Shown: piece after piece, positions 46,523 through 55,225 of the stretch
How positions within the stretch are numbered: position 1 is the first letter of the stretch
How the letters are laid out: every line of letters begins with the position of its first letter
Assembly (NCBI GenBank): GCA_019637395.1
Contig: JAHBVR010000007.1
Location: forward strand, 248,001-312,000
Reading direction: 5' to 3'
DNA from: Vulcanimicrobiota bacterium
GTDB lineage: Bacteria; Vulcanimicrobiota; Xenobia; Xenobiales; JADMJV01
Length of the DNA stretch: 64,000 nucleotides
Made by a program: the position numbers and the translations under genes
Notes under the pieces: model-generated
The model's database searches: none
What the model was told of the DNA's origin: nothing
Seen by the model: the letters and a program-made list of their open reading frames with translations, nothing else

Positions 46523-48165
46523 TGGCCAAAATTCTGGTCGTCGAAGATGACCTGCTCTTCCGCCAAACCCTCGAGACCCTGCTCGAGCAATACCATCACA
46601 GTATTCAGACAGCCGAGAGCGCCGACGAAGCGCTGGCCAGGGTGAAGGCCCAGAACTTCGACCTGCTGCTCACCGATGTGCGCATTGCCGGCGAAGTGGA
46701 CGGCGTGGAAACGCTGGGCAAAATTCGCAAGCTGCAGCCGCAGATCCGCAGCATCATCATGACCGGCTACAGCGATGTGGATGCGCCGGTGCGCGCCGCC
46801 GGCCTGCAAGCCGACGACTACCTGCTCAAGCCCTTTAAATTACAGGTATTGATTCAATCGGTGCAAACCGTGCTTAGCCTGGAGGCCCGGCAGCCCAAGA
46901 TTCTCTCGCTCCTGACGGCCGCCCCGGGCCAGGCGGCCAACCGGGCCCTGCGCTGGTTTTATGATGCTCATCTACACCAACTGGAAGACCATCGCGAGCA
47001 GGCCATGCGCCAATTCTACCTGCTGGTGCGCTCCAAACGTTTGAGCGCGGCCAATGCCCTGGTCTTTTTCAGCCTGTGGGAAGAAATCGAGCTGGACTTT
47101 CTCAAGCACGGCTCGCCGCCACGCTGGGCTCAACTGGTCCATGACTACAATCGTTGGGGCAAGCAGCTGCTGGAACTGCAGCCGGCCGTCCAGCGCACCT
47201 CCAATGCCATCACCACGAAAGCCTTTGAGCTGCTCTACGCCCGCGTTCAATCCGGCGTCTTACAAGTGCAGCATCTGCTTAAAGCGATACTACTCCTGCA
47301 TTTTCCCGAGGCGCGCAAGCAATCGGTGGAGGACTTCTGCACCTTCAACTGGCTGTGGGGCGAAGGCAGCGACCAGGGCGACCCGTTTTTGGGCATTTCT
47401 GTAAAGGGCTACAAATTGGTGCGCCAGCATTCCGGCGGAAACTCGGCGGTGCGCCTCTACGAAGCCGAAGCCGAGACCCTTCCTCACGAAGGCGACCGCG
47501 TTTTATGTCTACCGGCCGCACCCGAGTTCGAGGCCATGCTGCAGAGCGAGGTCAACTCCCAGCGGGCCAGGCTGCTCCAAACCATTCACGAGCACCATTT
47601 TCTCTTCTACTCCAGCTTCGCCATGTCGCTGCGGGCCAAGCTGCCCGCCGAAGGAATGACCCCAGGCGCGGCCTGGTCCTTGTTACGTTCCGTGTTTGTG
47701 CAGGTGGCCGAGTTCCATCGTGAAGGCAAGGCCTCGGGTTCTTTTTCGCTGCGCGACATCGACTGGCCGCCCAATGCCCACTGCTACCTGAGCAGTTTCA
47801 GCGACGCCGGCTACCGAGACGCCCATCTGCAACTGCAAAAATCACACAGCCAGTTGAGCGAGTTTTCTTCGGCTCCGGAAGTGCTCTACCAGGCCACACC
47901 CACGCCGGCTTCCGACCAGGCGGTGCTGGGACGCTTGCTCTTCGAGGTCATCTTCGGGGGCAAGTATCCCGATTACAGTCTGCGCGCACACATACGAATG
48001 TTGGGCAAGCCTGAATCCAACCGGGCCTTTGCACCTTATACGGAGCGCCTCAAGCCGATTGCCCTGGTTTTCTATAAGATGGCCCACGCCGAGCCCGACC
48101 AGCGCTATCCCGATCTTGCGCACGCCATCGAAGCCATGGATGTGGCGCTGAGCTGGGCACCGTGA
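46522..48165 (+). CDS. response regulator fused to a degenerate protein kinase
   Basis: The 547-residue protein starts with a receiver domain (about residues 1-120) that keeps VVEDD, the phospho-acceptor LLLTDVRI, the IIMTGYSDVD Thr/Ser and the LKPF Lys. A helical linker leads to a kinase-like region (about residues 290-545): GYKLVRQHSGGNSAVRLYEAE in place of the glycine loop, then LSSFSDAG where DFG is expected, SSAPEVLYQ as the APE segment and QAVLGRLLFEVIFG as helix F. No catalytic HRD is recognisable, so this looks like a pseudokinase output domain (inference). It overlaps both neighbours. Confidence 0.85.
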   Translation: MAKILVVEDDLLFRQTLETLLEQYHHSIQTAESADEALARVKAQNFDLLLTDVRIAGEVDGVETLGKIRKLQPQIRSIIMTGYSDVDAPVRAAGLQADDYLLKPFKLQVLIQSVQTVLSLEARQPKILSLLTAAPGQAANRALRWFYDAHLHQLEDHREQAMRQFYLLVRSKRLSAANALVFFSLWEEIELDFLKHGSPPRWAQLVHDYNRWGKQLLELQPAVQRTSNAITTKAFELLYARVQSGVLQVQHLLKAILLLHFPEARKQSVEDFCTFNWLWGEGSDQGDPFLGISVKGYKLVRQHSGGNSAVRLYEAEAETLPHEGDRVLCLPAAPEFEAMLQSEVNSQRARLLQTIHEHHFLFYSSFAMSLRAKLPAEGMTPGAAWSLLRSVFVQVAEFHREGKASGSFSLRDIDWPPNAHCYLSSFSDAGYRDAHLQLQKSHSQLSEFSSAPEVLYQATPTPASDQAVLGRLLFEVIFGGKYPDYSLRAHIRMLGKPESNRAFAPYTERLKPIALVFYKMAHAEPDQRYPDLAHAIEAMDVALSWAP

Positions 48166-49688
48166 AGATCAGCAGCTCTTATCTGGCGGTTTTCCTGCTC
48201 AATTTCCTGCTCACTTGCGAGTTCTGGTCTCTTTTTGTGGCCATGGATGATGAAGCAGTGACCGTACTGGGGGCAGTCCGATTGCTGCGGGGTGAGTTAC
48301 CCTATCGCGACTGGGACACGCGCCATACCCCGGGCAGCTATTTTCTAAGTGCGGCCTGTTTGGGCCTGACCGGTCCGGACAGCCCCTTCCCCCGTTTGCT
48401 TTTCTCTCTGATTTCCGCGTTCACGGCCTGCTTACTGTGGTGGTTGAGCCGCCGCTATCTGGCCCGTTCCCATTGGCTCGTGCGGGGGCTTCCCGTTTTC
48501 CTTTGGTCCACGATGGGCGTATCGGCTTTCCCTATCCTGAGCTACCACTGGTATGGCACCTTGACGGTGGTGGCCGGTTGCCTGGCGCTCACCCGCTGGC
48601 TGGACCGGCGCCGCTGGGCAGCCGAGTTATGCGGGCTGAGCCTGGCGCTGGCTCTATGGTGCCTGCAATCCGCCGCACTGACTCTCGTCTTGTTGACCGG
48701 CCTGGCCTGGTGGCGTTACCGGCCGCCGGCGGCACCCAAAATGCTGGCCACCTCCTTGATTGCCTCCCTGGTTCTGTGGCTGCCCTTACTGCCCTGGACT
48801 CTGCTCATTCTGCAGGAAAGTCTTTTCAATATCGGCCGCCACCTGAGTTTCAACTATCAGCCCTACGGGCTGGTTTACGTCCGCGATTTGCTGGCCGGCC
48901 TGCCCGACTTTGGGCCGCAGGTAAAAGCCTGGCATGTGGTGGCCTTGCGCGACGACATCCTGGTGCAAGTCGTGCAATACCTGTCCATCTATCCGGTAGC
49001 CTGGCTGGGTGTCCTGGTGGCCGAGTGGCGCCGGCGGACCGGACGTGCGGAACCTGGTGAGGAGATTCCCGCCTGGGGGCTGCTCCTCTGGCTGCTGGTC
49101 ACACGCGCTCAGCAGTCCCCGCTTTATATTAGCTTTTTGGCGCCGATCTGGCTATTGACGATGGCGCAGTTACTGGCGAGGTGGCGCCTGGGCCAGTGGG
49201 CGGCGGGATGTCTGGCCGGCCTGGAAGTGGTGGGCTGGGGGCTACGCGCCGGGTTGCGCCGCGAAGCGTTCATCTATCCCATCCAGACGCGGGCCGGTCT
49301 CTATTACAGCAACAATCAGCTACAGGCGGCCCAGTTGGCGGTGGCGGCCCAATGGCTACAAGAGATTCCCCCGGGGACGCCGGTGCTGGCCTATCCATTT
49401 AATACCAGTTTCTATACCCTGTTTCATTTGAACAACCCCATTCGACCTCCGGTACTACAACCACTATTGTATGGCGAGGAAGATTACGCCGCTGCCCTCC
49501 GCGATTTGAAGAGGGAGCGGACGGGTTGGCTGCTGATTTATCGCCCCACCGCACCCCAGCACTCCTCCGAGTTCGATCGGCGGACGATCCCCGAGTGGGA
49601 GCGTCGCATCCAACAGTTAACCCAGGACTATGAGCCGGCGGCCAACTATGGAAACCTGACCTTTTACCGACTCAAGGTAAGTCGCTGA
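48162..49688 (+). CDS. PMT/ArnT-like membrane glycosyltransferase
   Basis: The 508-residue protein has about ten hydrophobic spans and the layout of GT-C glycosyltransferases of the ArnT/PMT group: MDDEAVTVLGAVRLLRGELPYRDWDTRHTPG early (about residues 28-58) supplies the acidic DDE catalytic-type motif in the first periplasmic loop. A soluble C-terminal domain follows. Such enzymes transfer sugars from polyprenyl-phosphate donors to glycans or proteins. GTG start within the response-regulator stop implies co-expression. Donor and acceptor are unknown. Confidence 0.82.
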   Translation: MKISSSYLAVFLLNFLLTCEFWSLFVAMDDEAVTVLGAVRLLRGELPYRDWDTRHTPGSYFLSAACLGLTGPDSPFPRLLFSLISAFTACLLWWLSRRYLARSHWLVRGLPVFLWSTMGVSAFPILSYHWYGTLTVVAGCLALTRWLDRRRWAAELCGLSLALALWCLQSAALTLVLLTGLAWWRYRPPAAPKMLATSLIASLVLWLPLLPWTLLILQESLFNIGRHLSFNYQPYGLVYVRDLLAGLPDFGPQVKAWHVVALRDDILVQVVQYLSIYPVAWLGVLVAEWRRRTGRAEPGEEIPAWGLLLWLLVTRAQQSPLYISFLAPIWLLTMAQLLARWRLGQWAAGCLAGLEVVGWGLRAGLRREAFIYPIQTRAGLYYSNNQLQAAQLAVAAQWLQEIPPGTPVLAYPFNTSFYTLFHLNNPIRPPVLQPLLYGEEDYAAALRDLKRERTGWLLIYRPTAPQHSSEFDRRTIPEWERRIQQLTQDYEPAANYGNLTFYRLKVSR

Positions 49689-49703
49689 GCGGGCCAACTC
49701 GAC

Positions 49704-50096
49704 TCAGACCGGATCGTGGATCAGGGCCACGGCCACGCGCCAGACGCCTTTACTCCGGCGCAATGTATAAGTCATGCCGAAGCGGCGAATGACCTCGCCG
49801 TTCGACTTCTTCCAGGCTCCCGAACCGCTGACTGTGACCAGATCGTCAGCCAGTCCGCGCTCCTGCAGCGGAGAGAATTCGGTGCGCGCATAACCCTGAG
49901 CCGGCAGATCCCGCATGAGCCGCCGGTAGACCTCTTCGACCTCGTTCCGCGTGGGTAGAGGCGTCAGACCGTGAGGAGTAATGGTGAAAGCCGGTTCGTG
50001 AAAGTAGTGGGCAACCCGCCGGGGGTCGAGATCCTGAAAAGCCCGGGTGTAACCCCGAAAAGCTTCCACGGCCGGGCTAAGTTTCTCCGTGGGCAT
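49704..50096 (-). CDS. SnoaL/NTF2-like protein
   Basis: The 130-residue protein has the cone-shaped NTF2 pattern: a helix-rich start (SPAVEAFRGYTRAFQDLDPRR), then HYFHEPAFTITPHG and a strand-rich C-terminus with VSGSGAWKKSNGEVIRRFGM. Families of this fold include ketosteroid-isomerase-like enzymes and ligand-binding proteins, so the function is not determinable. The ATG at 50096 is supported by GGAGG six bases upstream; an upstream in-frame start at 50117 exists. Confidence 0.75.
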   Translation of the reverse strand: MPTEKLSPAVEAFRGYTRAFQDLDPRRVAHYFHEPAFTITPHGLTPLPTRNEVEEVYRRLMRDLPAQGYARTEFSPLQERGLADDLVTVSGSGAWKKSNGEVIRRFGMTYTLRRSKGVWRVAVALIHDPV

Positions 50097-50152
50097 AGAC
50101 ACCTCCACTGAGGTCAAGCCTCAAGGGAAGCGGAAAGGTTCCTGGAAAACGA

Positions 50153-50180
50153 AGAAACCCTCGATTTCTCAAGGGTTTCT
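50153..50180 (-). terminator. rho-independent terminator downstream of tRNA-fMet
   Basis: On the minus strand an AGAAACCCT/AGGGTTTCT stem of 9 bp with a 10-base loop follows the tRNA gene closely, with a T-rich tail (TTCGTTTT) downstream. Confidence 0.65.
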
Positions 50181-50183
50181 ATT

Positions 50184-50260
<77 letters not shown>

Positions 50261-50325
50261 GTAACAAATGCACGGTATCTCATGGCTCCGGGCTTTGTCA
50301 AGCCTTCGAGAAAGATTTCTTTGAT

Positions 50326-50886
50326 TTACTGAGCCTGGTGGCCGACCAGCTGGCGCTCGACGCTGACCGGAACGGCGGGAGCTTCGGCATCGGCCGGGCT
50401 GGCCAGCAGGCGTCCGACGCCCATTCCGGTGACCAGCATACCGCCGCAGACGAGAACGACGAGCAACAGGCGCAAAGCCAGCACGGTGGACTGGCGAACC
50501 ACTTCGGCGCCCTGGCGGGAAGTCTCGGCGGCTTTTTGCATTCCCTGTTGGACGACGGCGCTGGCCTGGTCGAGAACCTGGCGAACCTGGCGCTCACGAG
50601 CCTGGCGAACTTCGAAAGCGTGTTGGGCCTGCTGCTTCTCGCGCAGGATGCGGACGGCCTCGTCCACCACATTAACGGGAGCGATGGTGGGCAGCTCGAC
50701 CGGGGCGATGACAACCGGGGTGACTTCGGCCACCGGGGCGGCGGGAGCGGCACTCGGAGGATGGGGCTCGACGTTGTCGGCGGTGTGGCCGGTGACCCAG
50801 CAGTGACGCTTGAGGCTGATTTCGTGGGCGAAGGTTCGTCCACAGCTGCAGTGAAACTCGGCTTTGTTTTCGGTCGTTGCGCTCAT
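50326..50886 (-). CDS. zinc-finger protein with C-terminal membrane anchor
   Basis: The 186-residue product starts with a C2H2-like finger, EFHCSCGRTFAHEISLKRHCWVTGH (about residues 10-35), followed by a Pro/Ala/Val-rich linker. A long charged helix (EAVRILREKQQAQHAFEVRQ) and a single membrane span (about residues 140-162, LALRLLLVVLVCGGMLVTGMG) follow. Such an arrangement is unusual in bacteria. ATG at 50886 has GGAGG about ten bases upstream. It neighbours another zinc-binding membrane protein at 51046; whether they interact is unknown. Confidence 0.75.
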   Translation of the reverse strand: MSATTENKAEFHCSCGRTFAHEISLKRHCWVTGHTADNVEPHPPSAAPAAPVAEVTPVVIAPVELPTIAPVNVVDEAVRILREKQQAQHAFEVRQARERQVRQVLDQASAVVQQGMQKAAETSRQGAEVVRQSTVLALRLLLVVLVCGGMLVTGMGVGRLLASPADAEAPAVPVSVERQLVGHQAQ

Positions 50887-50996
50887 TTGGGACTTACCTC
50901 CTTCCTCTGCATTCAATATACGAATTGGTACTGAAAAGAGTGTGAAAGGGAAGTTACCGCTCCGTCAGGTCGCCCCAAGTGACTCGCCACACAAAG

Positions 50997-51021
50997 CAAA
51001 AGGCCCGTGGTTACGGGCCTT
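50997..51021 (-). terminator. rho-independent terminator of the B-box-like gene
   Basis: A 9-bp stem, AAGGCCCGT and ACGGGCCTT, with a 4-base loop is followed by TTGCTTTG on the minus strand. It ends the transcript of the gene that stops at 51046. Confidence 0.7.
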
Positions 51022-51045
51022 CTGTCGATCAGTCAGGCGCTTAAA

Positions 51046-51417
51046 TTATTTAAAAGCACCCGTCACAGTTTTCCACAGTCCGGCGAAGCTCTTGGCCAGC
51101 CACTTGTGCCAGGTGGCCGGCAAATTCTGATAGACGAAGTAGAGAGCCACCAGGAAGAGAATCTTGAGGGCCCAGCCGGTCAGCATGCGCATCATGCGCG
51201 GGATGCGGTCGCGCTCTTCCTCCTCTTTGAGGATGCGCACGCGCTCGTTGGACTTGAGGCGTTTCTCGTAGCAATCGTTGCCACAGAACTTGCCTTCCTC
51301 GGTGGTGAGCGTGCACTCCTCGCAGATCGGCTTGAGGCAGGCGGCACACCGCGTATCAGTTGGCCGATCCTGATGGGCCAAGCAAAAGCTCAAGCGTTGC
51401 TCGACTTTGCGCGCCAT
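51046..51417 (-). CDS. B-box-like zinc-finger membrane protein
   Basis: The 123-residue protein carries a Cys/His cluster resembling a B-box: FCLAHQDRPTDTRCAACLKP, ICEECTL, then KFCGNDCYEKR (about residues 11-52). A charged helix leads into one hydrophobic segment (about residues 80-98). It therefore looks like a membrane-tethered zinc finger facing the cytosol. B-box-like zinc proteins of bacteria are of unknown role. It lies one base after the 51419 gene on the same strand. Confidence 0.78.
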   Translation of the reverse strand: MARKVEQRLSFCLAHQDRPTDTRCAACLKPICEECTLTTEEGKFCGNDCYEKRLKSNERVRILKEEEERDRIPRMMRMLTGWALKILFLVALYFVYQNLPATWHKWLAKSFAGLWKTVTGAFK

Positions 51418-51418
51418 A

Positions 51419-51649
51419 TCAGCTCAGGTGACTCTCCGGTCCGGTGACGACATCCACCAGCCAATCATCCTGCTTATCCTCGCCTTCGTCAATGGGGCGG
51501 CCGGTATCGCGAGCCAGGATGACGAAGTAGCCTTCTTCCACCTCTTTCAGGTGAATGACTTGATAGCCCAGTTTGCCCAGACGATTGAGATCGTCTTTCA
51601 GCTCCCCTTGCTTTGCTTTGATGGTTTCATACTGCCAGAGATTTGCCAA
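51419..51649 (-). CDS. DUF4177-like small protein
   Basis: The 76-residue protein begins MANLWQYETIKAKQGELKDD and LNRLGKLGYQVIHLKEVEEG, a pattern like DUF4177 (Trp-Xaa-Tyr strand, then helix with LGxxGW). It ends with an acidic tail. Function unknown. It sits between the beta-propeller and the B-box-like gene, tightly spaced with the latter. Confidence 0.6.
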   Translation of the reverse strand: MANLWQYETIKAKQGELKDDLNRLGKLGYQVIHLKEVEEGYFVILARDTGRPIDEGEDKQDDWLVDVVTGPESHLS

Positions 51650-51671
51650 GGTCTTGGTTCCTTTCGAGTAT

Positions 51672-52628
51672 TCAATTCGTCTTTAGCGACAGGCAATAGA
51701 TCGGAGCCATGCCGGTGCGAACCTTGCCCCAGGTGGATCCGAGATCCCGGCTCAGGAAGATGTCGCCCTGGTTGGTGGCCACCACGAAGTAGCTGCCTTT
51801 GATGGCCATGCACGTGTAGCGCAGGTCGGCATGGTAGGGCAGACCTTCACAACTTTCCCAACGCTGGCCGGCGTTGGGGCTGCGGTAAATGGAGCCGCCT
51901 CCCTGGGCGCTACGGTGGGAGGTGAGAAAGACGATATTGGGCTCCTCCGGGTGCACGGCCAGGCAGCCGGTATGCAGGTAGGCCAATCCGTGGCTGCGCT
52001 CTTGCCAGGTCTCGCCCAAATCCTCAGTCAGGTAGAAGCCGATAGGGCTGCAGGCATAGAGCCGGCCGGGCAGCAGCGGGTGACCGGCCAGATCGTGGAC
52101 CAGCCGGCCCAGGCCTTTACTACGCTGGTGCCAGCTTTGACCGACGTCGCCACTCAAATAAAACCCCCCGCTGATAACGGCCGCGCAAACCACGTCCAGG
52201 TCGGTGGGGTGCAGAAAGAGGCGATGCAGGCGGCTGCGATAGGGAGGGTCAGGATAACTCCAGTTGGAGGCCGAGGGATGCTGCCTGAGACCCGGTAATT
52301 CCTGGAATTTCTTGCCGCCATCCAGGCTGAGGTGAAGCGAGGCGGGAGCGGTTCCGCACAGCATGACCTTGTTTTGCTTGGGGTGAAAGACCAGGCTGTA
52401 AATGCCCGTACCGCTCAGTTCGTTGACGGCCGGCTGCCAGGTCTCCAGATCGGCGGTATGAAAAAGTCCGCTGCTTTCCGTGCCGACCCACAACTGGCCG
52501 TCGGTGCCGGGCTGCAGGCAGGTGACCTGGCGCCCGGTGAGGCCCTGCCCCAGCAGTTTCCAATCTCCGGGAGTCTCACCCAGGACGAAAACGCCGTTGC
52601 TGGTGCCGATGGAAAGGATGGCTGACAT
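51672..52628 (-). CDS. BNR/Ycf48-like beta-propeller protein
   Basis: The 318-residue protein is built of repeated beta blades, with SLDGGKKFQ-like, SGDVGQSWH-, TEDLGETWQ- and SRDLGSTWG-type Asp-box motifs recurring about every 45-50 residues. This is the signature of sialidase-type BNR or Ycf48 photosystem-assembly propellers. No signal peptide is apparent. Ligand and function are unknown. The ATG at 52628 is chosen because the preceding 60 in-frame residues fall in a G/C repeat, which is implausible as coding sequence. Confidence 0.82.
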   Translation of the reverse strand: MSAILSIGTSNGVFVLGETPGDWKLLGQGLTGRQVTCLQPGTDGQLWVGTESSGLFHTADLETWQPAVNELSGTGIYSLVFHPKQNKVMLCGTAPASLHLSLDGGKKFQELPGLRQHPSASNWSYPDPPYRSRLHRLFLHPTDLDVVCAAVISGGFYLSGDVGQSWHQRSKGLGRLVHDLAGHPLLPGRLYACSPIGFYLTEDLGETWQERSHGLAYLHTGCLAVHPEEPNIVFLTSHRSAQGGGSIYRSPNAGQRWESCEGLPYHADLRYTCMAIKGSYFVVATNQGDIFLSRDLGSTWGKVRTGMAPIYCLSLKTN

Positions 52629-52669
52629 GCCGGCCGGAGTTCCCCAAGCCCGGTAGGAAGCCCTGCCAT

Positions 52670-52756
52670 GATCATTGGGGGGGGCTGGCCGCCTCCCCCA
52701 AGCCCCCCTGCCAAGATCATTGGGGGGGCTGGCCGCCTCCCCCAAGCCCCCCTGCC
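52670..52756. repeat. two-copy G/C-rich tandem repeat
   Basis: Two copies of a unit of about 44 bp (52670-52714 and 52715-52756) begin GATCATTGGGGGGG and continue CTGGCCGCCTCCCCCAAG then CCCCCCTGCC. The TTGGGG and CCCCCAA parts of each unit can pair into a stem. A degenerate partial copy precedes them. The repeats lie between the divergent beta-propeller and glpK genes. Confidence 0.75.
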
Positions 52757-52795
52757 CTGCCAGGAAGGGATCCCGGCTGGGAGGAACCACCCGCC

Positions 52796-54265
52796 ATGAA
52801 AGACGCACTCATCGCCATCGATCAGGGCACGACCGGCACCACCGTGCTGGTGCTCGACCGCAATTTGCAGCTTTTAGGCCGCAGCTACCGTGAGATTCCG
52901 CAGCATTATCCCGAACCCGGCTGGGTCAGTCACGATCCGGAATCGATCTGGAGCAGTGTCCTGGACGGCTGCCGGGAAGCCCTGCAGCAGGCCCATGTCG
53001 AAGCCGATCGAGTGGCCGGCATCGGTCTCACCAATCAGCGCGAGACCAGCCTGTTCTGGGAAAAAAGCAGCGGCCGGCCGCTGGGACCCGCCATCGTCTG
53101 GCAGTGCCGCCGCAGCGCCCCGATCGCGCAGCATTGGGCCAAAGAATGGGGCGACGACATCTATCAGCGCACCGGACTGGTGGCCGACGCCTACTTCTCG
53201 GCCAGCAAAATCGCCTGGTGGTTGGAAAACAACCCTCAGCATAGGGAAGCGGCCGAGCGCGGCGAGATCGCTTTCGGCACGGTCGACAGCTTCTTGTTAT
53301 TCCGCCTGTGCGGCCTGCACCGTCAAGAGATTTCCAACGCCAGCCGCACCATGGTCTACAATCTCCAAGGCCATTGGGATGAGGAGCTGCTCAAGCGCTT
53401 CGGCATTCCGGCCGGCATGTTGCCCGAGGTGGTGGAGAGCGCCGGCCAGTTGGGGATAGCCCAAAAAGAGTGGCTGGGCAGCGAAATCCCGGTCATGGGC
53501 ATCGCCGGCGACCAGCAGGCGGCCCTCTTCGGACAGGGCTGTTTTGAACCGGGCGAAGCCAAGAACACCTACGGCACCGGTTGCTTTCTCATGACTCAGT
53601 GCGGGCCGGAGATTGTCTATTCCAAGCACAAATTGCTGGCCACCATCGCCTGGAAAATCAACGGTCAGATTCATTACGGACTGGAAGGCAGCGTCTTTTC
53701 CGCCGGTTCGGCGGTGCAGTGGCTGCGCGACGGCCTGGGTCTGCTGCACAAAGCCGCCGAAAGTGAAGAAGTGGCGGCTCAAGTGAACTCTACCGACGGC
53801 GTCGTCTTCGTGCCGGCTTTCACCGGGCTGGGCGCGCCCTACTGGGACAGCCAGGCGCGCGGCTCGCTGTTCGGCGTCACCCGGGGAACCACCCGGGCCC
53901 ACCTGGTGCGGGCCGTGCTCGAGTCGGTGGCTTACCAGGTGCGGGACGTGGTCGAAGCCATGGCTTCCGACCGTGGCAGCAAGTTGGTGCGCCTGAAAGT
54001 AGACGGCGGTATGAGCGCCAATAACTGGCTGATGCAATTTCAGGCCGATCAATTGGGCTGCACGGTGGAACGGCCCAGAGTCGTGGAGTCGACAGCCTTT
54101 GGCGCGGCCGCTCTGGCCGCCCTGGGCCTGGGCTGGCTGAGTCGTCCCGAAGATCTGCTGAAAATTCGTGAACTCGACCAGGAGTTCGCTCCCCAGCCCC
54201 CTGACGCGGCCGGCTATGATTTGTGGAAGCGCGCCGTGGAGCGCAGCCTGGCTTGGAAGACCTGA
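52796..54265 (+). CDS. glpK: glycerol kinase
   Basis: The 489-residue FGGY-family kinase phosphorylates glycerol to glycerol 3-phosphate. It has the N-terminal ATPase motif AIDQGTTGTTVLVLD, the NQRETSLFWEK segment, AIVWQCRR, the FAGGY-like TYGTGCFLM, and near the C-terminus KVDGGMSANNWLMQFQADQL. Length matches the family. No transporter (glpF) or dehydrogenase (glpD) is beside it. An orphan ABC ATPase overlaps its 3' end. Confidence 0.97.
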   Translation: MKDALIAIDQGTTGTTVLVLDRNLQLLGRSYREIPQHYPEPGWVSHDPESIWSSVLDGCREALQQAHVEADRVAGIGLTNQRETSLFWEKSSGRPLGPAIVWQCRRSAPIAQHWAKEWGDDIYQRTGLVADAYFSASKIAWWLENNPQHREAAERGEIAFGTVDSFLLFRLCGLHRQEISNASRTMVYNLQGHWDEELLKRFGIPAGMLPEVVESAGQLGIAQKEWLGSEIPVMGIAGDQQAALFGQGCFEPGEAKNTYGTGCFLMTQCGPEIVYSKHKLLATIAWKINGQIHYGLEGSVFSAGSAVQWLRDGLGLLHKAAESEEVAAQVNSTDGVVFVPAFTGLGAPYWDSQARGSLFGVTRGTTRAHLVRAVLESVAYQVRDVVEAMASDRGSKLVRLKVDGGMSANNWLMQFQADQLGCTVERPRVVESTAFGAAALAALGLGWLSRPEDLLKIRELDQEFAPQPPDAAGYDLWKRAVERSLAWKT

Positions 54266-55149
54266 ACTTTCGCGGAGTCGGCTACGGAAAGCTCTTTCAA
54301 GAACTCCAGGCCGAACTGCCCGCCGGCCGGCGGATCGGCCTCACGGGCCCGAACGGGTGCGGCAAAACCACTCTGCTCCGCCTGTTGGCCGGCTGGTTAC
54401 CCTGGCAAAGCGGACAACTCTTCATCGGCTCCCAGGATCAGTTGGCGCTGCCTCCGGAAAAACGCCAACTGACCTTTTTACCCTCGCAGGCGGCTCTCTT
54501 TTCCCACTGGACCGTGCGCCAGAACATCGCTTTTCCGGCCCGCAGCCTGGGGGTAGCCGATCGGAGCGCGACTCTGATTCAGCAACTCCAATTGGAATCA
54601 TTGGCCGAGCGCAAGCCAGGCCGGCTTTCCCAAGGCGAGCGCCAGCGGGTGGCCTGGGCACGCCTGCTGAACCGGCCAGCCCACTGGCTGCTGGCTGACG
54701 AAGCTCTGGCGCACCTGGACGGGCCCCAGCGCCATCAGCTCTGGCAGCTCCTCGGTCAACGCAGTCTGCTGTTGGTCACCCATCAGCTCCAGCTAGACTT
54801 GCCCTGGCTGGACCAGCTTTGGGTATTAGAAGGCGGACATCTCCACCGTCTCGACCTTGAGGAATTGGAGAAAAACCCGAGGTCGGCCTGGCTGGCCGGA
54901 CAGCTACACCCGGAAAACGTATGGTCCGGAGAGTTGTTGGGCTGGCCCGCCGGTGCCTGGTGGATTCCCGCCAGCGCCTGGAAAGACGATCGCGAAGGCT
55001 GGGAAACCCGCTGGCTGGAAGCTCGCGGTCCCTTGTGGAAGGTGGAGGTGCGGGGCCGCACCTTCTGGCTGGAACGGGAAGCGGCCGGGTCGAAGTTGAA
55101 GCCCGAACGCCAGGCGGCCACTTTGCTAAATCCTTCAAACGAGCCTTAA
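54253..55149 (+). CDS. orphan ABC transporter ATP-binding protein
   Basis: The protein carries one ABC cassette: Walker A GPNGCGKTTLL, Q-loop FLPSQAALF, signature LSQGERQRVAWA, Walker B HWLLADEALAHLD and the H-loop LLVTHQ. A C-terminal extension of about 100 residues follows, where ModC/PotA-type proteins often carry a ligand domain. No permease or binding protein is adjacent, so its partner is unknown. The start is uncertain: TTG 54253 gives a natural N-terminus, while GTG 54223 would add 10 residues. It overlaps glpK by 13 bp. Confidence 0.85.
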   Translation: MEDLNFRGVGYGKLFQELQAELPAGRRIGLTGPNGCGKTTLLRLLAGWLPWQSGQLFIGSQDQLALPPEKRQLTFLPSQAALFSHWTVRQNIAFPARSLGVADRSATLIQQLQLESLAERKPGRLSQGERQRVAWARLLNRPAHWLLADEALAHLDGPQRHQLWQLLGQRSLLLVTHQLQLDLPWLDQLWVLEGGHLHRLDLEELEKNPRSAWLAGQLHPENVWSGELLGWPAGAWWIPASAWKDDREGWETRWLEARGPLWKVEVRGRTFWLEREAAGSKLKPERQAATLLNPSNEP

Positions 55150-55225
55150 ACATGGCCCCGGAGTCGGCCCAAGAATGGATCACTCCGGTCACAGCCATTT
55201 CATTCGAACCTGGTAAAGTCAGTCC

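Noticed and set aside
52670-52756. CRISPR array
   Set aside because: Only two tandem repeats with no unique spacers between them, and no cas genes nearby.
52629-52808. N-terminal extension of the beta-propeller gene
   Set aside because: It would be translated from the G/C repeat and overlap glpK; the ATG at 52628 matches the first propeller strand.
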